A stretch of DNA of 64,000 bases from an uncultured bacterium (lineage in GTDB: Bacteria; Actinomycetota; Coriobacteriia; Coriobacteriales; Coriobacteriaceae). The notes beneath the pieces are model-generated. The model was not told where the DNA came from. It searched no databases and saw only the letters and a program-made list of their open reading frames with translations. Position numbers and translations under genes: made by a program. Positions 43,402 to 52,298 of this stretch are shown piece by piece. The stretch is taken from the NCBI GenBank assembly GCA_905215385.1, contig CAJMPY010000013.1:1-64000 (forward strand). The letters are read 5' to 3'. The stretch's first letter is position 1. Every line of letters begins with the position of its first letter.

Positions 43402-44043
43402 CTAACCCTTGCAAACGGCTGGATAAAAAACGCCATATTTATCGACCACTTTTATCCAATCTAATAATGTCTGCTGACCGATAACCACGGCAGCGCTTAT
43501 GGCACCGTCCTCGTCTTTGTCACGTAAGTACAGCATTCTGTTATCCAGCCCATATACTTGCCCGTGCGCAATGCAATTTCGCATGTGGCGAAAAACGCAT
43601 CCAAGTCTCGTTTCTGAAGGAGAGGCGTCTAGAGAACCGTCCTCTCGAAGCTTTGGTTTGCAACTAATGCGGAAAAGGGCTCGCGGGCAGGATGGGCATA
43701 TCTCCTCATTCAGTCGCATTGCCTCTGCCGTCTGACTTATTGAACCGCTTTTTAAAATGCAAAAGGAGGAAATACCGGAGGACTTGAGCAGTTCTCCCTC
43801 GAGTTTGCTCAAGGAGCTTGCACCAGCCCATCCATACTCGCCCAGCCAACGCTCGGAGTCACTTTTCGCCTCTTTGCTTTTCTTGACTGGCGTATGCACG
43901 AGGTAAAAATCGAAAATAGCCGATAGCTCCTCCGCTGAAAAGAATCCGTCAAATAGGCAGCTCATATCGGCTTCTGGAAGCCCAATGACTTCATTCTGGC
44001 ATTCATGACGATAATTCTCGTTGTAGCTCTTTTTTCCTGCCAT
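43402..44043 (-). CDS. HEPN-like protein inserted between the two pglX parts
   Basis: The 213-residue protein carries an RX4H motif, R155-N-C-I-A-H160 in FRHMRNCIAHGQVY. This is followed by MLYLRDKDEDG and QTLLDWIKVV, the typical C-terminal layout of HEPN domains, many of which are RNases in defence systems. The N-terminal half is otherwise unrecognised. ATG 44043 has AGGTGA upstream and lies 9 bases past the pglX-N stop (GTG 44052 is an alternative), so it is translationally coupled to pglX-N. It is AT-richer than brxC or pglZ, suggesting it arrived separately. HEPN assignment rests on the motif only. Confidence 0.7.
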   Translation of the reverse strand: MAGKKSYNENYRHECQNEVIGLPEADMSCLFDGFFSAEELSAIFDFYLVHTPVKKSKEAKSDSERWLGEYGWAGASSLSKLEGELLKSSGISSFCILKSGSISQTAEAMRLNEEICPSCPRALFRISCKPKLREDGSLDASPSETRLGCVFRHMRNCIAHGQVYGLDNRMLYLRDKDEDGAISAAVVIGQQTLLDWIKVVDKYGVFYPAVCKG

Positions 44044-44052
44044 CCTAATCAC

Positions 44053-46503
44053 CTACACCAAAGGATTCCGCTTGAAATCCCAGGAGGTTTCAAACGAGTC
44101 CCAATCCACCTCAGATTCAACGACCTGCTCGGCAACAAGAGACTTGATGCCGTCAAGCGATTCGCGCGGCAATAAAACTGGAAAAGAGCCAACGACTCCA
44201 GCACTCCAGTTCAATGTCGGATTTATCGCTTTGGAAAGTAGCTGAATCGAAGATGAATTTAAAAGGCCGAGGAGGTAGAAATACATCTCCGGATTGGGAT
44301 AACAGGCTGGGCCGGCATCGCCCATGACGAACTCATCTGTATTTAAAGCCCTAAAACTAATGTCACCCGAGGTAATTAGCGACCAGCACAGACATGATTT
44401 GAAGTAATCGGATTCGTTGATATTACCCGAGCCTGGAAACGCTTTAATCTCCTTGCCATCGTCCTTCCAACGCACAACATAATCGCGATTACCATACCAA
44501 CGACGATAGGGGCCGCCTTTGGAGTAAAACTTATAATCAATGTCAATCAATGAACAAGAAGCCTCGTACCACTGCCGAAGAAACAAGTCGTTATTACCCG
44601 TAAACATTCCTTTGCGCGTTTTCGCAATTTTTGCCAAAGGCTGCCCAGCCCCGAAGGAGTTATTTGCCCCTTCTCCAAGCCAGTAGGCTATGGGGGTGCC
44701 GGGGATCTGCTTGAAGGTCTCGGCGTCGCGGCGGTAGAACCAGCCGCAGCCGGGGTTTCGGATCGCCTCGAGGGCCTTCGGGGCCTGGACAGCAGCACCA
44801 ACGAAGTCCGAAAGGCGCACATAGCCGCCCTTGTAGCCCTTGACGAACGAATTGTGGAACGTGTAGGTACAGATGGGCACGGTCGCGCCAGCGAAGCCCG
44901 AGTACTCAAGCTGGATGAGAGAGGTTAGCGTTCTGTTGTCGATAATCTCGTTGCGGAGCTTCTCATAGCTTCCGATGAACATCCAGACGAAAGGCGACAT
45001 GACTCCGCACTCGCCGTGGTCCTTGGCGAGACTGAACATGCGAACGACAAAGCTGGAGAAGAGGTCGCCCTTCACGTCGGGGTAGTTCTTCTTGATCCAC
45101 TTGCTCGTGAAGGGGTTAAAGCTGCTGCTGCCCATATACGGAGGATTCGCCACGACGCAGGTAAAACGACGGGACAGCTTCTCGCAGATGGCGGCAGCGC
45201 TTTCGAGCTTAGTTTTGGTCGCAGTGGCAAAAAGATCGTCGGAACAGCTCGCGGCGGTGGCCTTAAGCTCGTCAATCTCGTCCTCTGAAGGATTGAACAG
45301 CGAGCCGATCTCGCCCAAATGGCTCAGTTCCTCGGCGAGCTTCTTGTTGCCCGGGAGCTCGTCCTCCCCCAGCGGGATGCTCGTGAGCACGGTAACGTCG
45401 GCACGGACGCCGCGCCTAAAGAAGCGACGGTTGTGCTCGCGGGCGCACATGGCAAGCGCCAGCTCCGCGATCTGCGCTGCACGGGGATCGATCTCCATGC
45501 CAGCGAGGTTTTTAGTAAGAATGAGCTCGGGAATCTCGCGCTCACGATAGCCGCGCTCCTCGTACATGGCAAAGAGCAGCTCAAACGCATAAACCAGGAT
45601 ATGGCCCGAGCCGCACGCTGGGTCGCAGAGCGAAATCTCCTCGGGGCTCGAGATGCGGATAAAGTCCTCGTGCTCAACATCGGGCTCGATGTAGTATTTC
45701 ATGTGCTCGCGTAGCGTACTCCCTGGGTTGTTGAGCATCCACAGACGGCCGAGCGAGTTCTCGACCATGTAGCGCACGATCCACTCGGGGGTGAAAAGCT
45801 GCGTGGCAGGCGCGATGTCCTCCGCCGCTGCTTTGCGCTTGGACTTGAAGAACTCGTCTTTAACGTCAGCGTTGTAGTATTGATACATCCAGCCCAGAAC
45901 GGTCACGCCCTCGCGCCAGTCCTCGTCAGCGAGGACGGCGTTGAGCTTGCCGACCACGCCGTCGGCCATCATGAGGCCCTGGGGCAACAGCAGCTCCATG
46001 GCTCCGCCCACGCGTTCAAAGACGCCCGGCAGGCAATCGGCAAGCTCCTCGCACTGAGCAACAAACAGGTAACGCCACAGCGGTTCATCCAAGCCCGCCA
46101 TCTTGAGCTCGGCTATGCGATCGGTATCGGCCGTCGCTATCTCCACATCCAGTGCGTTCTCCACGGCCTCGCTGCCATGGCTGCCGTCCGCACGACTTAG
46201 CATGCGCATACGGCCGGGGAGCCATCCGCGTGCATCCATAAAGCGAATGGCCACGATGCGGTTGAACCAGGTGTAGGCCGCACGGTCGCGCAGCGCCTCG
46301 TGACCCACCTCTGCCTGCATGCGCAGCAGCTCGTCGCGTTGCTCAATCTCAGCCGGACTTAGGGGCAGGCCGTTGACGGTCTCGGACCCAACGGACGCGG
46401 GTGCAGGTTCGGTGATGCCGTAGCGCACCATCTGCGCCTCCACGCCTTTGATGAGCTCCGTACGGGCCCAGGTGCAGAAGCTCTTAAGAGCAGAATCGTT
46501 CAT
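44053..46503 (-). CDS. pglX: BREX adenine methyltransferase PglX, N-terminal and recognition part
   Basis: PglX modifies host DNA at a non-palindromic site so that BREX ignores it. This 816-residue protein has the PglX N-domain (SFCTWARTELIKGVEAQ), SAM motif I CDPACGSGHIL (about 293) and the adenine-methyltransferase motif ANPPYMGSSSF (about 449). A target-recognition region runs from about 600 on. It stops exactly after DWDSFETSWDFKRNPLV, where intact PglX continues for another ~330 residues; that continuation is the separate gene at 42,288. From about 44,690 onward the sequence turns AT-richer. ATG 46503 has AAAGG upstream. Confidence 0.93.
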   Translation of the reverse strand: MNDSALKSFCTWARTELIKGVEAQMVRYGITEPAPASVGSETVNGLPLSPAEIEQRDELLRMQAEVGHEALRDRAAYTWFNRIVAIRFMDARGWLPGRMRMLSRADGSHGSEAVENALDVEIATADTDRIAELKMAGLDEPLWRYLFVAQCEELADCLPGVFERVGGAMELLLPQGLMMADGVVGKLNAVLADEDWREGVTVLGWMYQYYNADVKDEFFKSKRKAAAEDIAPATQLFTPEWIVRYMVENSLGRLWMLNNPGSTLREHMKYYIEPDVEHEDFIRISSPEEISLCDPACGSGHILVYAFELLFAMYEERGYREREIPELILTKNLAGMEIDPRAAQIAELALAMCAREHNRRFFRRGVRADVTVLTSIPLGEDELPGNKKLAEELSHLGEIGSLFNPSEDEIDELKATAASCSDDLFATATKTKLESAAAICEKLSRRFTCVVANPPYMGSSSFNPFTSKWIKKNYPDVKGDLFSSFVVRMFSLAKDHGECGVMSPFVWMFIGSYEKLRNEIIDNRTLTSLIQLEYSGFAGATVPICTYTFHNSFVKGYKGGYVRLSDFVGAAVQAPKALEAIRNPGCGWFYRRDAETFKQIPGTPIAYWLGEGANNSFGAGQPLAKIAKTRKGMFTGNNDLFLRQWYEASCSLIDIDYKFYSKGGPYRRWYGNRDYVVRWKDDGKEIKAFPGSGNINESDYFKSCLCWSLITSGDISFRALNTDEFVMGDAGPACYPNPEMYFYLLGLLNSSSIQLLSKAINPTLNWSAGVVGSFPVLLPRESLDGIKSLVAEQVVESEVDWDSFETSWDFKRNPLV

Positions 46504-46569
46504 GGTTGATGAGCCTTTCTAAACGCCATAAGCCACCGGTGCGCGCTTTGGCACCGGTGGCTCCGCGGG

Positions 46570-49500
46570 TTAGTTGATACGGATCTCGTCGTTTGCAGCG
46601 AGCGCCTGCATAAGGCGGGAGCGCAGGTCGTCCACGTAGCGCTCCACGTCTTCTGCGGACAAGAGACGACTCGGCTTGGCCAGATCGGCGCGGCGCACGG
46701 TCTTGATCTTGCGCTGGGGCTTGGGCGCGGGCACGGGAGCAGACGATGCGGCGCCCTTGTTGGAGACCTTCTTGACCACTTCACCCGTACTCGTGACCTC
46801 GGTGGTGCGGCGCTCGTTGTCCATACGCATGCGGGCCTCATCCACGGCGTCGTACATCTCGTTGGTTGCTGCGCTGATCCAGTTGCCCCAGTTAGTTGCA
46901 ACAACGCTCAGTTCGTTGAGACTTTGAGCGCTGTGGGCACGGTTTTTGAACGACTCGTATTTGGTGCCGGCGTCTGCTATGGCATCCTTGGCCTGATTGA
47001 CAAAGCCCTTTTGACTCTCGGCCTGCGCCCGCAGGTCTTGCAGATCGCTCTCGATGCGACACAAAAACTCATTGCGGCGGATGCCCAGCAGCTTTTTCAT
47101 GTCATCCTCGACGGGATCCATAAGCGGCTGCAGGTCTTTAATACGGCCGTAGGGCTTGGGATCTTTGAGGATCTCGCGCACCTTTGCCACGTTCTCCACC
47201 GCGCTGGGAATGTCATCGGAGGCATACTCGATACCCTCGGTGCGGTTCAAGAAATCCCTGGCGTGGTCAAACGCTGTTCGTTGATTGGACTCGAAGAACT
47301 CAACCACCTTGTCAAAGTCTTCCTTGGCATCGAGCAAGCGCTCCTCATGCTTGGTGAACGTGGTCAAGAACGCCTCGGCCTCGTTCTGGTCCTTAAGGAC
47401 GTCGGCCACCTCCGAGCGCATCTTCTCGCACTCGTCCTCACCGGGATACGGGTAGGCCGGCTTGATGCCCGTGTAGTAGTCGCGTGCTATGGCGAGGCAC
47501 GCCTCGCGCAAGCCCTCAAGGCGCTCTTTGAGCTCGGCCACGAGCTTATCCTCGTTGGAGGGCACGGTCTTGAGATCAAACAGGTCGCGCATGAGCTCGC
47601 CCGTGGCACGCAGCAACCGGTCGCTCATACGCACGCGCAAGCGCACCTGGGCCTTATCGGCATCCTTGCGCAGGAGTGCCACCATACGGTTGTCGTTGGC
47701 CTGGACCGTCTGGCCGCCAAACAACACCTGCGCGCGCTGCTCCACCACGAGCTGCGCCACCACATTGGCGATGTCGACCTCACGCCAGCCAAAGGGCCTT
47801 TGCTGGTACTGGCGTTGGATATCGCCCATAGCGGTATCCAGATGGCGCTGATGCTGCACTTTGAGGTAGTCCTCGACCTCCCTGAGCGCACGCGTGTTGC
47901 CCGCATCCATGCCATCGAGCCCCGCCTGGACGTTACCCGCCAGCGTGGAGCGAATATCGGAATCGTCCTCAACCGGCGCGCCGATGTAGCCAGCCTTTTC
48001 AAAAACAACGTCACACAGTTGCGCGAGCACCTGCTCAAAAACCTGGGCGGGTTTGGTGGCGCGAACTTCGACCATACGGCCGTTGACCGCGCAACGTGCA
48101 TGGAGCACAGCCTCGCTCAAAAGGGCATCGGCCTCTTTTTCGTTATAGGCTGCCTCGCGCATTTTTGCCTCGACAATCTGGCGGGTACTCGGCGGTAGCT
48201 CCTGCAGATTGCGCGTCTGGGCGTACATGCGAATCTTAGCGGCGTTGACGAGTGGGGCCCAATAATCCACCTCGTCGCCCAAGGCCACGATGGCCTTATC
48301 CACGGATTTCAATGCTAGCTCGGCATCGTCCGCACGTGCCAAGTCGCCGGCCATGGTCACCACGGAGAGTTCCATACCACCCTTGCTGGATCCATGAATC
48401 GAGCCATCCACGTAGCGGTCAAAGGGGAAGTCATTAGGATCGCGATGGAACTTGTACGCATTGTAAATGCTGTCGAACAGGCGCTTTTTGATGTACTCGA
48501 TCACCTTCGCGTTGTCGATCGGGGTCCGCGCAATCTCCTGTGCAATTTCCTGCTCCTCGTCGGTGAGGAAGCTGTAGGTATCGCCCTGTCGCGCCACTTT
48601 GTTCTCGCGCTCCAAGCGGGCGAGGGACTCCTTGACGCGGTCCTTAAGGGCGCGCTTGTCCACGTCCAGGCTATCGATCATAAGGATGGAGATGTTCTCG
48701 ACCGTGGCCTTGACGTAGCCGATGTAGCGGATCAAGTACAGGAGCTTAAGCACCCGGACATCGTAGCTCTCAAGACCCTCTGCGTTTTCAGCCGCGCGCT
48801 CCGCACAGACGACGACCTGAATGATGCCGTGCTCCAAATCCTTGGAGATTGTGTCGAAGAAGCGCCAGAACGGCACGAGTGCACCAGTCTGGTCATGCTG
48901 GATGGCCTGAGCGCTCTCCTGAAACGCGCTCAGCATGGAGCGCTCGCCCGTGGACATGTGCTTGGCCTTAACACCATGCTTGCGTACCTCGGTCATCACG
49001 TCGGGCAGAAGCTTAAACTGGTAGCCCACAAACGGGTAGCTGGCCACAAAATCCTTGGAGTTGGCGAAGCCGGCAAGGTCGGAGCGCGAGCCCCCCTCAA
49101 AGGTAAAGTTGTTTTTGAGGACGGCGGCGTCTTGCTCGTAGACCTGTGCAAGCGTATCGGCCGCCGGCGCGGTCTTCTCGGGCACACGGCGTTGGATGAC
49201 CTCGTCCACGCTGGAGCTGGAGAGCGAAAGGCGGGTATTGAAACGGCCCTGGATCTTTGAAAAGTCGTTGCCCACGGGCAGGCTCAGGTTGTCGATGGCC
49301 TCCTGGCTCGTGACCATCACCCACACGCGGCCACCGCAGGCGGCACCCAGCTCCTCGACGATGGTCTGAAGGCTCAGCATAAGGCTTGGGTCCTGGTCGT
49401 TTGTAATAAACTGACCCACCTCGTCGACCATAAAGAGCAAACGGAAGTTGCCACCGTGGGCCGCTGCCTGAGCGTCCACGTAATCCTTGACCTTTTTGGC

Positions 49501-50232
49501 AAAGACATCGGGGGCCAAAACCTCGTCCTCAGAACCCTCGAGCCAGTTCCATGCGGCCTTTTCGCTCATGCCGAGCACGCTCTGCAGCACCTCGACGACG
49601 TCGTCCTCAAAGTAGCTGTAGGTGTCGCGGGCCTGGAGCCAGGACTCGCCGTTGACGCGCTCAAAGGCCTCGCGGAACTCCTGGGTCTTGCCCAGGGAAT
49701 CGATGTAGTCCTCGAGCTTTGCAAGCTTGAGGTCCTCGCCGTAGAAGCCGCGCGCCTCGTAGAACATGCGCTCAAAGCCGCGAAGCAGCGCCGTGGGAGC
49801 CGTATCGCCCTGCTTCCACTGGCCCGCCTTGCTATCGATGTTAAAGAGGATGGCCTGCGTGGGCACCGAGCAGGCGCGCTCCATGGCAGCCGCGACCATG
49901 GGGTCGACGATTTTGCCGTCAAAGTAGCGGATGGCGCTCTTGCCGCCGATCTGGCGATTCTCGAGCAGGTAGCTCAGCATCTTGAGGAAGTGCGATTTAC
50001 CGGAACCGAAGAAACCACTGATCCACACGCCGATCTTGTCGGTGCGTGCATCGATGGCATCGCCGTAGGCCTTGAAGAACGTGGCAAAGTGCCTCTGCAA
50101 CTCGCGCGTCACCACGTACTCGTCAAGCTCCTGGCGGATGGACCCATCTTTTGAATCCTGGACCTTGACCACGCCGTTGATGGAGCGGTTGATGTCTTTT
50201 GCAAAGAGGTCGCGAATGATCGTGTTGTCCAT
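46570..50232 (-). CDS. brxC: BREX ATPase BrxC
   Basis: BrxC is the large P-loop ATPase of BREX. The 1,220-residue protein has Walker A in WISGFFGSGKSHFLKML (about 75), a Walker B-like FRLLFMVDEVGQF, and a long helical C-terminal half with coiled-coil-like stretches. Length and domain order match type 1 BrxC. ATG 50232 has AAAGGAG upstream; brxB ends 78 bases before it. Confidence 0.94.
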   Translation of the reverse strand: MDNTIIRDLFAKDINRSINGVVKVQDSKDGSIRQELDEYVVTRELQRHFATFFKAYGDAIDARTDKIGVWISGFFGSGKSHFLKMLSYLLENRQIGGKSAIRYFDGKIVDPMVAAAMERACSVPTQAILFNIDSKAGQWKQGDTAPTALLRGFERMFYEARGFYGEDLKLAKLEDYIDSLGKTQEFREAFERVNGESWLQARDTYSYFEDDVVEVLQSVLGMSEKAAWNWLEGSEDEVLAPDVFAKKVKDYVDAQAAAHGGNFRLLFMVDEVGQFITNDQDPSLMLSLQTIVEELGAACGGRVWVMVTSQEAIDNLSLPVGNDFSKIQGRFNTRLSLSSSSVDEVIQRRVPEKTAPAADTLAQVYEQDAAVLKNNFTFEGGSRSDLAGFANSKDFVASYPFVGYQFKLLPDVMTEVRKHGVKAKHMSTGERSMLSAFQESAQAIQHDQTGALVPFWRFFDTISKDLEHGIIQVVVCAERAAENAEGLESYDVRVLKLLYLIRYIGYVKATVENISILMIDSLDVDKRALKDRVKESLARLERENKVARQGDTYSFLTDEEQEIAQEIARTPIDNAKVIEYIKKRLFDSIYNAYKFHRDPNDFPFDRYVDGSIHGSSKGGMELSVVTMAGDLARADDAELALKSVDKAIVALGDEVDYWAPLVNAAKIRMYAQTRNLQELPPSTRQIVEAKMREAAYNEKEADALLSEAVLHARCAVNGRMVEVRATKPAQVFEQVLAQLCDVVFEKAGYIGAPVEDDSDIRSTLAGNVQAGLDGMDAGNTRALREVEDYLKVQHQRHLDTAMGDIQRQYQQRPFGWREVDIANVVAQLVVEQRAQVLFGGQTVQANDNRMVALLRKDADKAQVRLRVRMSDRLLRATGELMRDLFDLKTVPSNEDKLVAELKERLEGLREACLAIARDYYTGIKPAYPYPGEDECEKMRSEVADVLKDQNEAEAFLTTFTKHEERLLDAKEDFDKVVEFFESNQRTAFDHARDFLNRTEGIEYASDDIPSAVENVAKVREILKDPKPYGRIKDLQPLMDPVEDDMKKLLGIRRNEFLCRIESDLQDLRAQAESQKGFVNQAKDAIADAGTKYESFKNRAHSAQSLNELSVVATNWGNWISAATNEMYDAVDEARMRMDNERRTTEVTSTGEVVKKVSNKGAASSAPVPAPKPQRKIKTVRRADLAKPSRLLSAEDVERYVDDLRSRLMQALAANDEIRIN

Positions 50233-50310
50233 GGGTGCTCCTTTGGGTTTGGGAACGTTATGGCAAAGGGTTGTTACCGGCGGCAGGGACTTGCCTGCGG
50301 GGAGCCGTGC

Positions 50311-51000
50311 TTACGAGATATCGATGGCGCGGTAGTAGTTGTCGGCCGGCAGACGGTTAAAGAGCTGGAAAGAAGAGCCGTTGAAACTGCCCGGATAGGC
50401 GGCGACCACAGGCACCTCATCAAAATCCGCAAGCATGCAATGGAGAAGCGTGTGCATGCGAAAGAATGGGAAGACCTCGCCCGCGCCGGTGAGGAGAACG
50501 ACGTCTCCAGGCGCGTACGGCTTGGTCTGCTCAAGGATGTACGCGGCGACTTTCTCGGGCGAGGCGAACTTGGCCACGTCCTCGAGCACGCGCTGGGTAC
50601 CGCGGCGCTCCTCTTGGTGCGGGATAGCCTTGAGGACACGGCGCTTTTCGAGAATTGCCAGCACGGCGTCGTAGAGGTTCACGACCTTGAGCGTGCACGG
50701 AAGTTTGTCGGCCTCGGCATCGCGTGAAAGGGTGTCAAATAATGCACGCGCCTCAAACTCCAGCGCGGGGTCATAGCAAAAGGTGTGGAAGCCGATCTCA
50801 TTGCCTATGCCCTTGTTGGCCAAAAAGTCCTCGCTGCACAGGCACTCGCGCAGAAGCTGCGCACGGCGCTCAAATTCCTGACAGGCGTGCTCGGAGCGGA
50901 CATGCGCCGCCACGACGCTCTTGGGATGGATGCCGATATTGGTGGCGAGATCGGTCGCCGGGGTGATAACAGGGTCGACGGCGCTTTTGATGGGAGCCAC
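50311..51000 (-). CDS. brxB: BREX protein BrxB (DUF1788)
   Basis: BrxB is a small conserved BREX component of unknown biochemical role. The 229-residue protein shows the DUF1788 pattern: FEARALFDTLSRDAEADK, NLYDAVLAILEKRRVL, a middle DVVLLTGAGEVFPFFRMHTLL and a C-terminal PGSFNGSSFQLFNRLPADNYYRA (cut). The GTG start at 51,000 follows the brxA stop by one base, so the genes are translationally coupled. Confidence 0.92.
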   Translation of the reverse strand: MAPIKSAVDPVITPATDLATNIGIHPKSVVAAHVRSEHACQEFERRAQLLRECLCSEDFLANKGIGNEIGFHTFCYDPALEFEARALFDTLSRDAEADKLPCTLKVVNLYDAVLAILEKRRVLKAIPHQEERRGTQRVLEDVAKFASPEKVAAYILEQTKPYAPGDVVLLTGAGEVFPFFRMHTLLHCMLADFDEVPVVAAYPGSFNGSSFQLFNRLPADNYYRAIDIS

Positions 51001-51001
51001 G

Positions 51002-51652
51002 CTACATCACCGCCCTGCCGGTAAGAGCCGCGATAAGCGACTGCTCGCCCAGCTGAACCAAGGCTCGCTCGACATCGGAATCGAGGAAGAGTGGTGACAG
51101 GCGCTCGGACTCCGGGCCCTGGCCCTCGCCGATAAGGCCGGCATGGCGGAGCGTCTGGCGGAGCGAGCCCTTAATGCGCTTGACCGTGGCCTCAGTCCAG
51201 CGGGCCGCGTCCGGATACTCCGTGGTAAAGCGTGTCATAAAGGCGTTGAGGTCAACCGCCGTAAAGGCATAATCAAAGTTTTGAAGGCGCTCCCCCACCT
51301 CAACGAGCACGAGCTCGCGCACGATGTCGTAGCGGCAGATCATGCTGTAGAAGATGGCCTGGTCCGCCTGCGTGGGGGCGCCGGATGCCATGAGGCTGGT
51401 TAGGGATGATGCAGCCTCGACGGCGGTATTGGGGTCGATGCCGCGCGCGGCGCATACGGCGTCCGTGGGCACCATGGCGTCGAGGCGGCGAAGGCACACG
51501 GTTGCGCGGTTGGCGACCATGCGCTCCGTGGGATATTGAAAGAGGTTCTCGCTCTTTACGCGTACAATGACCTGCTCGTCGCTTGCGGCCTGCATACGAA
51601 GGGCAGCGACGATGCGCATCTCATGCGGGAGGAATTGCTCGCGGGTGAGCAC
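51002..51652 (-). CDS. brxA: BREX protein BrxA (DUF1819)
   Basis: BrxA is a small DNA-binding protein at the head of type 1 BREX operons. The 216-residue protein has the family's helical N-terminus, RVKSENLFQYPTERMVANRA, and a C-terminal domain with TVKRIKGSLRQTLRHAGLI. The GTG start at 51,652 is itself the last G of a ten-G run, so no normal ribosome-binding site can be seen; a downstream ATG after eleven codons is an alternative. It is the first gene of the operon. Confidence 0.9.
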   Translation of the reverse strand: MLTREQFLPHEMRIVAALRMQAASDEQVIVRVKSENLFQYPTERMVANRATVCLRRLDAMVPTDAVCAARGIDPNTAVEAASSLTSLMASGAPTQADQAIFYSMICRYDIVRELVLVEVGERLQNFDYAFTAVDLNAFMTRFTTEYPDAARWTEATVKRIKGSLRQTLRHAGLIGEGQGPESERLSPLFLDSDVERALVQLGEQSLIAALTGRAVM

Positions 51653-51661
51653 CCCCCCCCC
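51652..51661 (-). repeat. Ten-G tract at the brxA start codon
   Basis: On the minus strand ten Gs run directly into the GTG start. Such tracts are prone to slipped-strand length change, which here would alter the spacing to, or the efficiency of, translation initiation. Confidence 0.8.
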
Positions 51662-51993
51662 GAACGCTTTTTGTGGTTACATCCACAGTACACGCTCCAA
51701 GGGTGTCAAAGGCTGTCACAAGTGCTCCGCAACCCGGCAGGCAGGCGCGGCGCACATGACAATAATCATACCTGTTGGTAAAAAAGTTACCACGCCCAGA
51801 GTGTCAAATGTTGAGCAACAAAATTTAATACGGTTAACGGTCATTTTCGCAGCTTAGAAACTTTAACGAGGCCGCCCCAAATCACACTTGCCAGACAACC
51901 GCGCCTACGAATGCAGGCACGTACACGCCCAACATCACCCTCCGCTATATTCAACATAGAGTTATACATATGCTTCTATGTAAGGAGTTTCGT
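51662..51993. promoter_or_regulatory. Upstream region of the BREX operon
   Basis: The minus strand has two TTTGACAC boxes, within imperfect direct repeats at 51,688-51,710 and 51,786-51,808. They could be -35 elements or a regulator's operator. No BREX regulator gene (brxR) is seen. No gene is seen in this stretch. Confidence 0.4.
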
Positions 51994-52167
51994 ATGCCTG
52001 TCGTAAAGCCTATTTCTGATCAGACGCGCGCACTAACTACCATTCAGGAACGCGAAGATCACATTCAACGTGCCATCGCTCGTGGCTACGACGACCTCAC
52101 CAACGGTCGCATTCGCCCCTGGAAACAGGCGAAGGCCGAGGCGGATCGGATGCGAGCCTCGAGATGA
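51994..52167 (+). CDS. Small protein with Phd/YefM-like N-terminus
   Basis: This is a 57-residue protein whose first residues, MPVVKPISD, match the start of Phd/YefM antitoxins. The rest (REDHIQRAIARGYDDLTNGR then RPWKQAKAEADRMRAS) lacks the usual central region. ATG 51994 has AAGGAG upstream, so it is probably translated. No adjacent toxin is visible. It may be a degraded or shortened antitoxin. Confidence 0.55.
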   Translation: MPVVKPISDQTRALTTIQEREDHIQRAIARGYDDLTNGRIRPWKQAKAEADRMRASR

Positions 52168-52298
52168 TCCCTCCCCCATGTAACCATCCTGTAAATCATA
52201 GCGGCGCAGTCGAGTTTTACCGTGATGCGGTCGCGCCGGGCGCTCCACTGTGCTAAAGTATCCCGAACGTTCAAACGACTACGAAGGGGACCTAGAAG

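Noticed and set aside
42288..44053. The pglX interruption as a simple frameshift
   Set aside because: The two parts are 0.8 kb apart with a different complete gene between them; no single-base change would rejoin them.
39556..46503. A second, inverted pglX recognition region for phase variation
   Set aside because: I looked for a second NPPY- or NPLV-type segment on either strand across the island and found none; no recombinase gene is present.
46924..48198. 424-residue plus-strand frame opposite brxC
   Set aside because: Composition is that of an antisense shadow (Leu/Val/His-rich), with no start signal.
34636..52167. The island as a prophage
   Set aside because: No integrase, terminase, portal, capsid or lysis genes are present; the content is BREX and small accessory genes.
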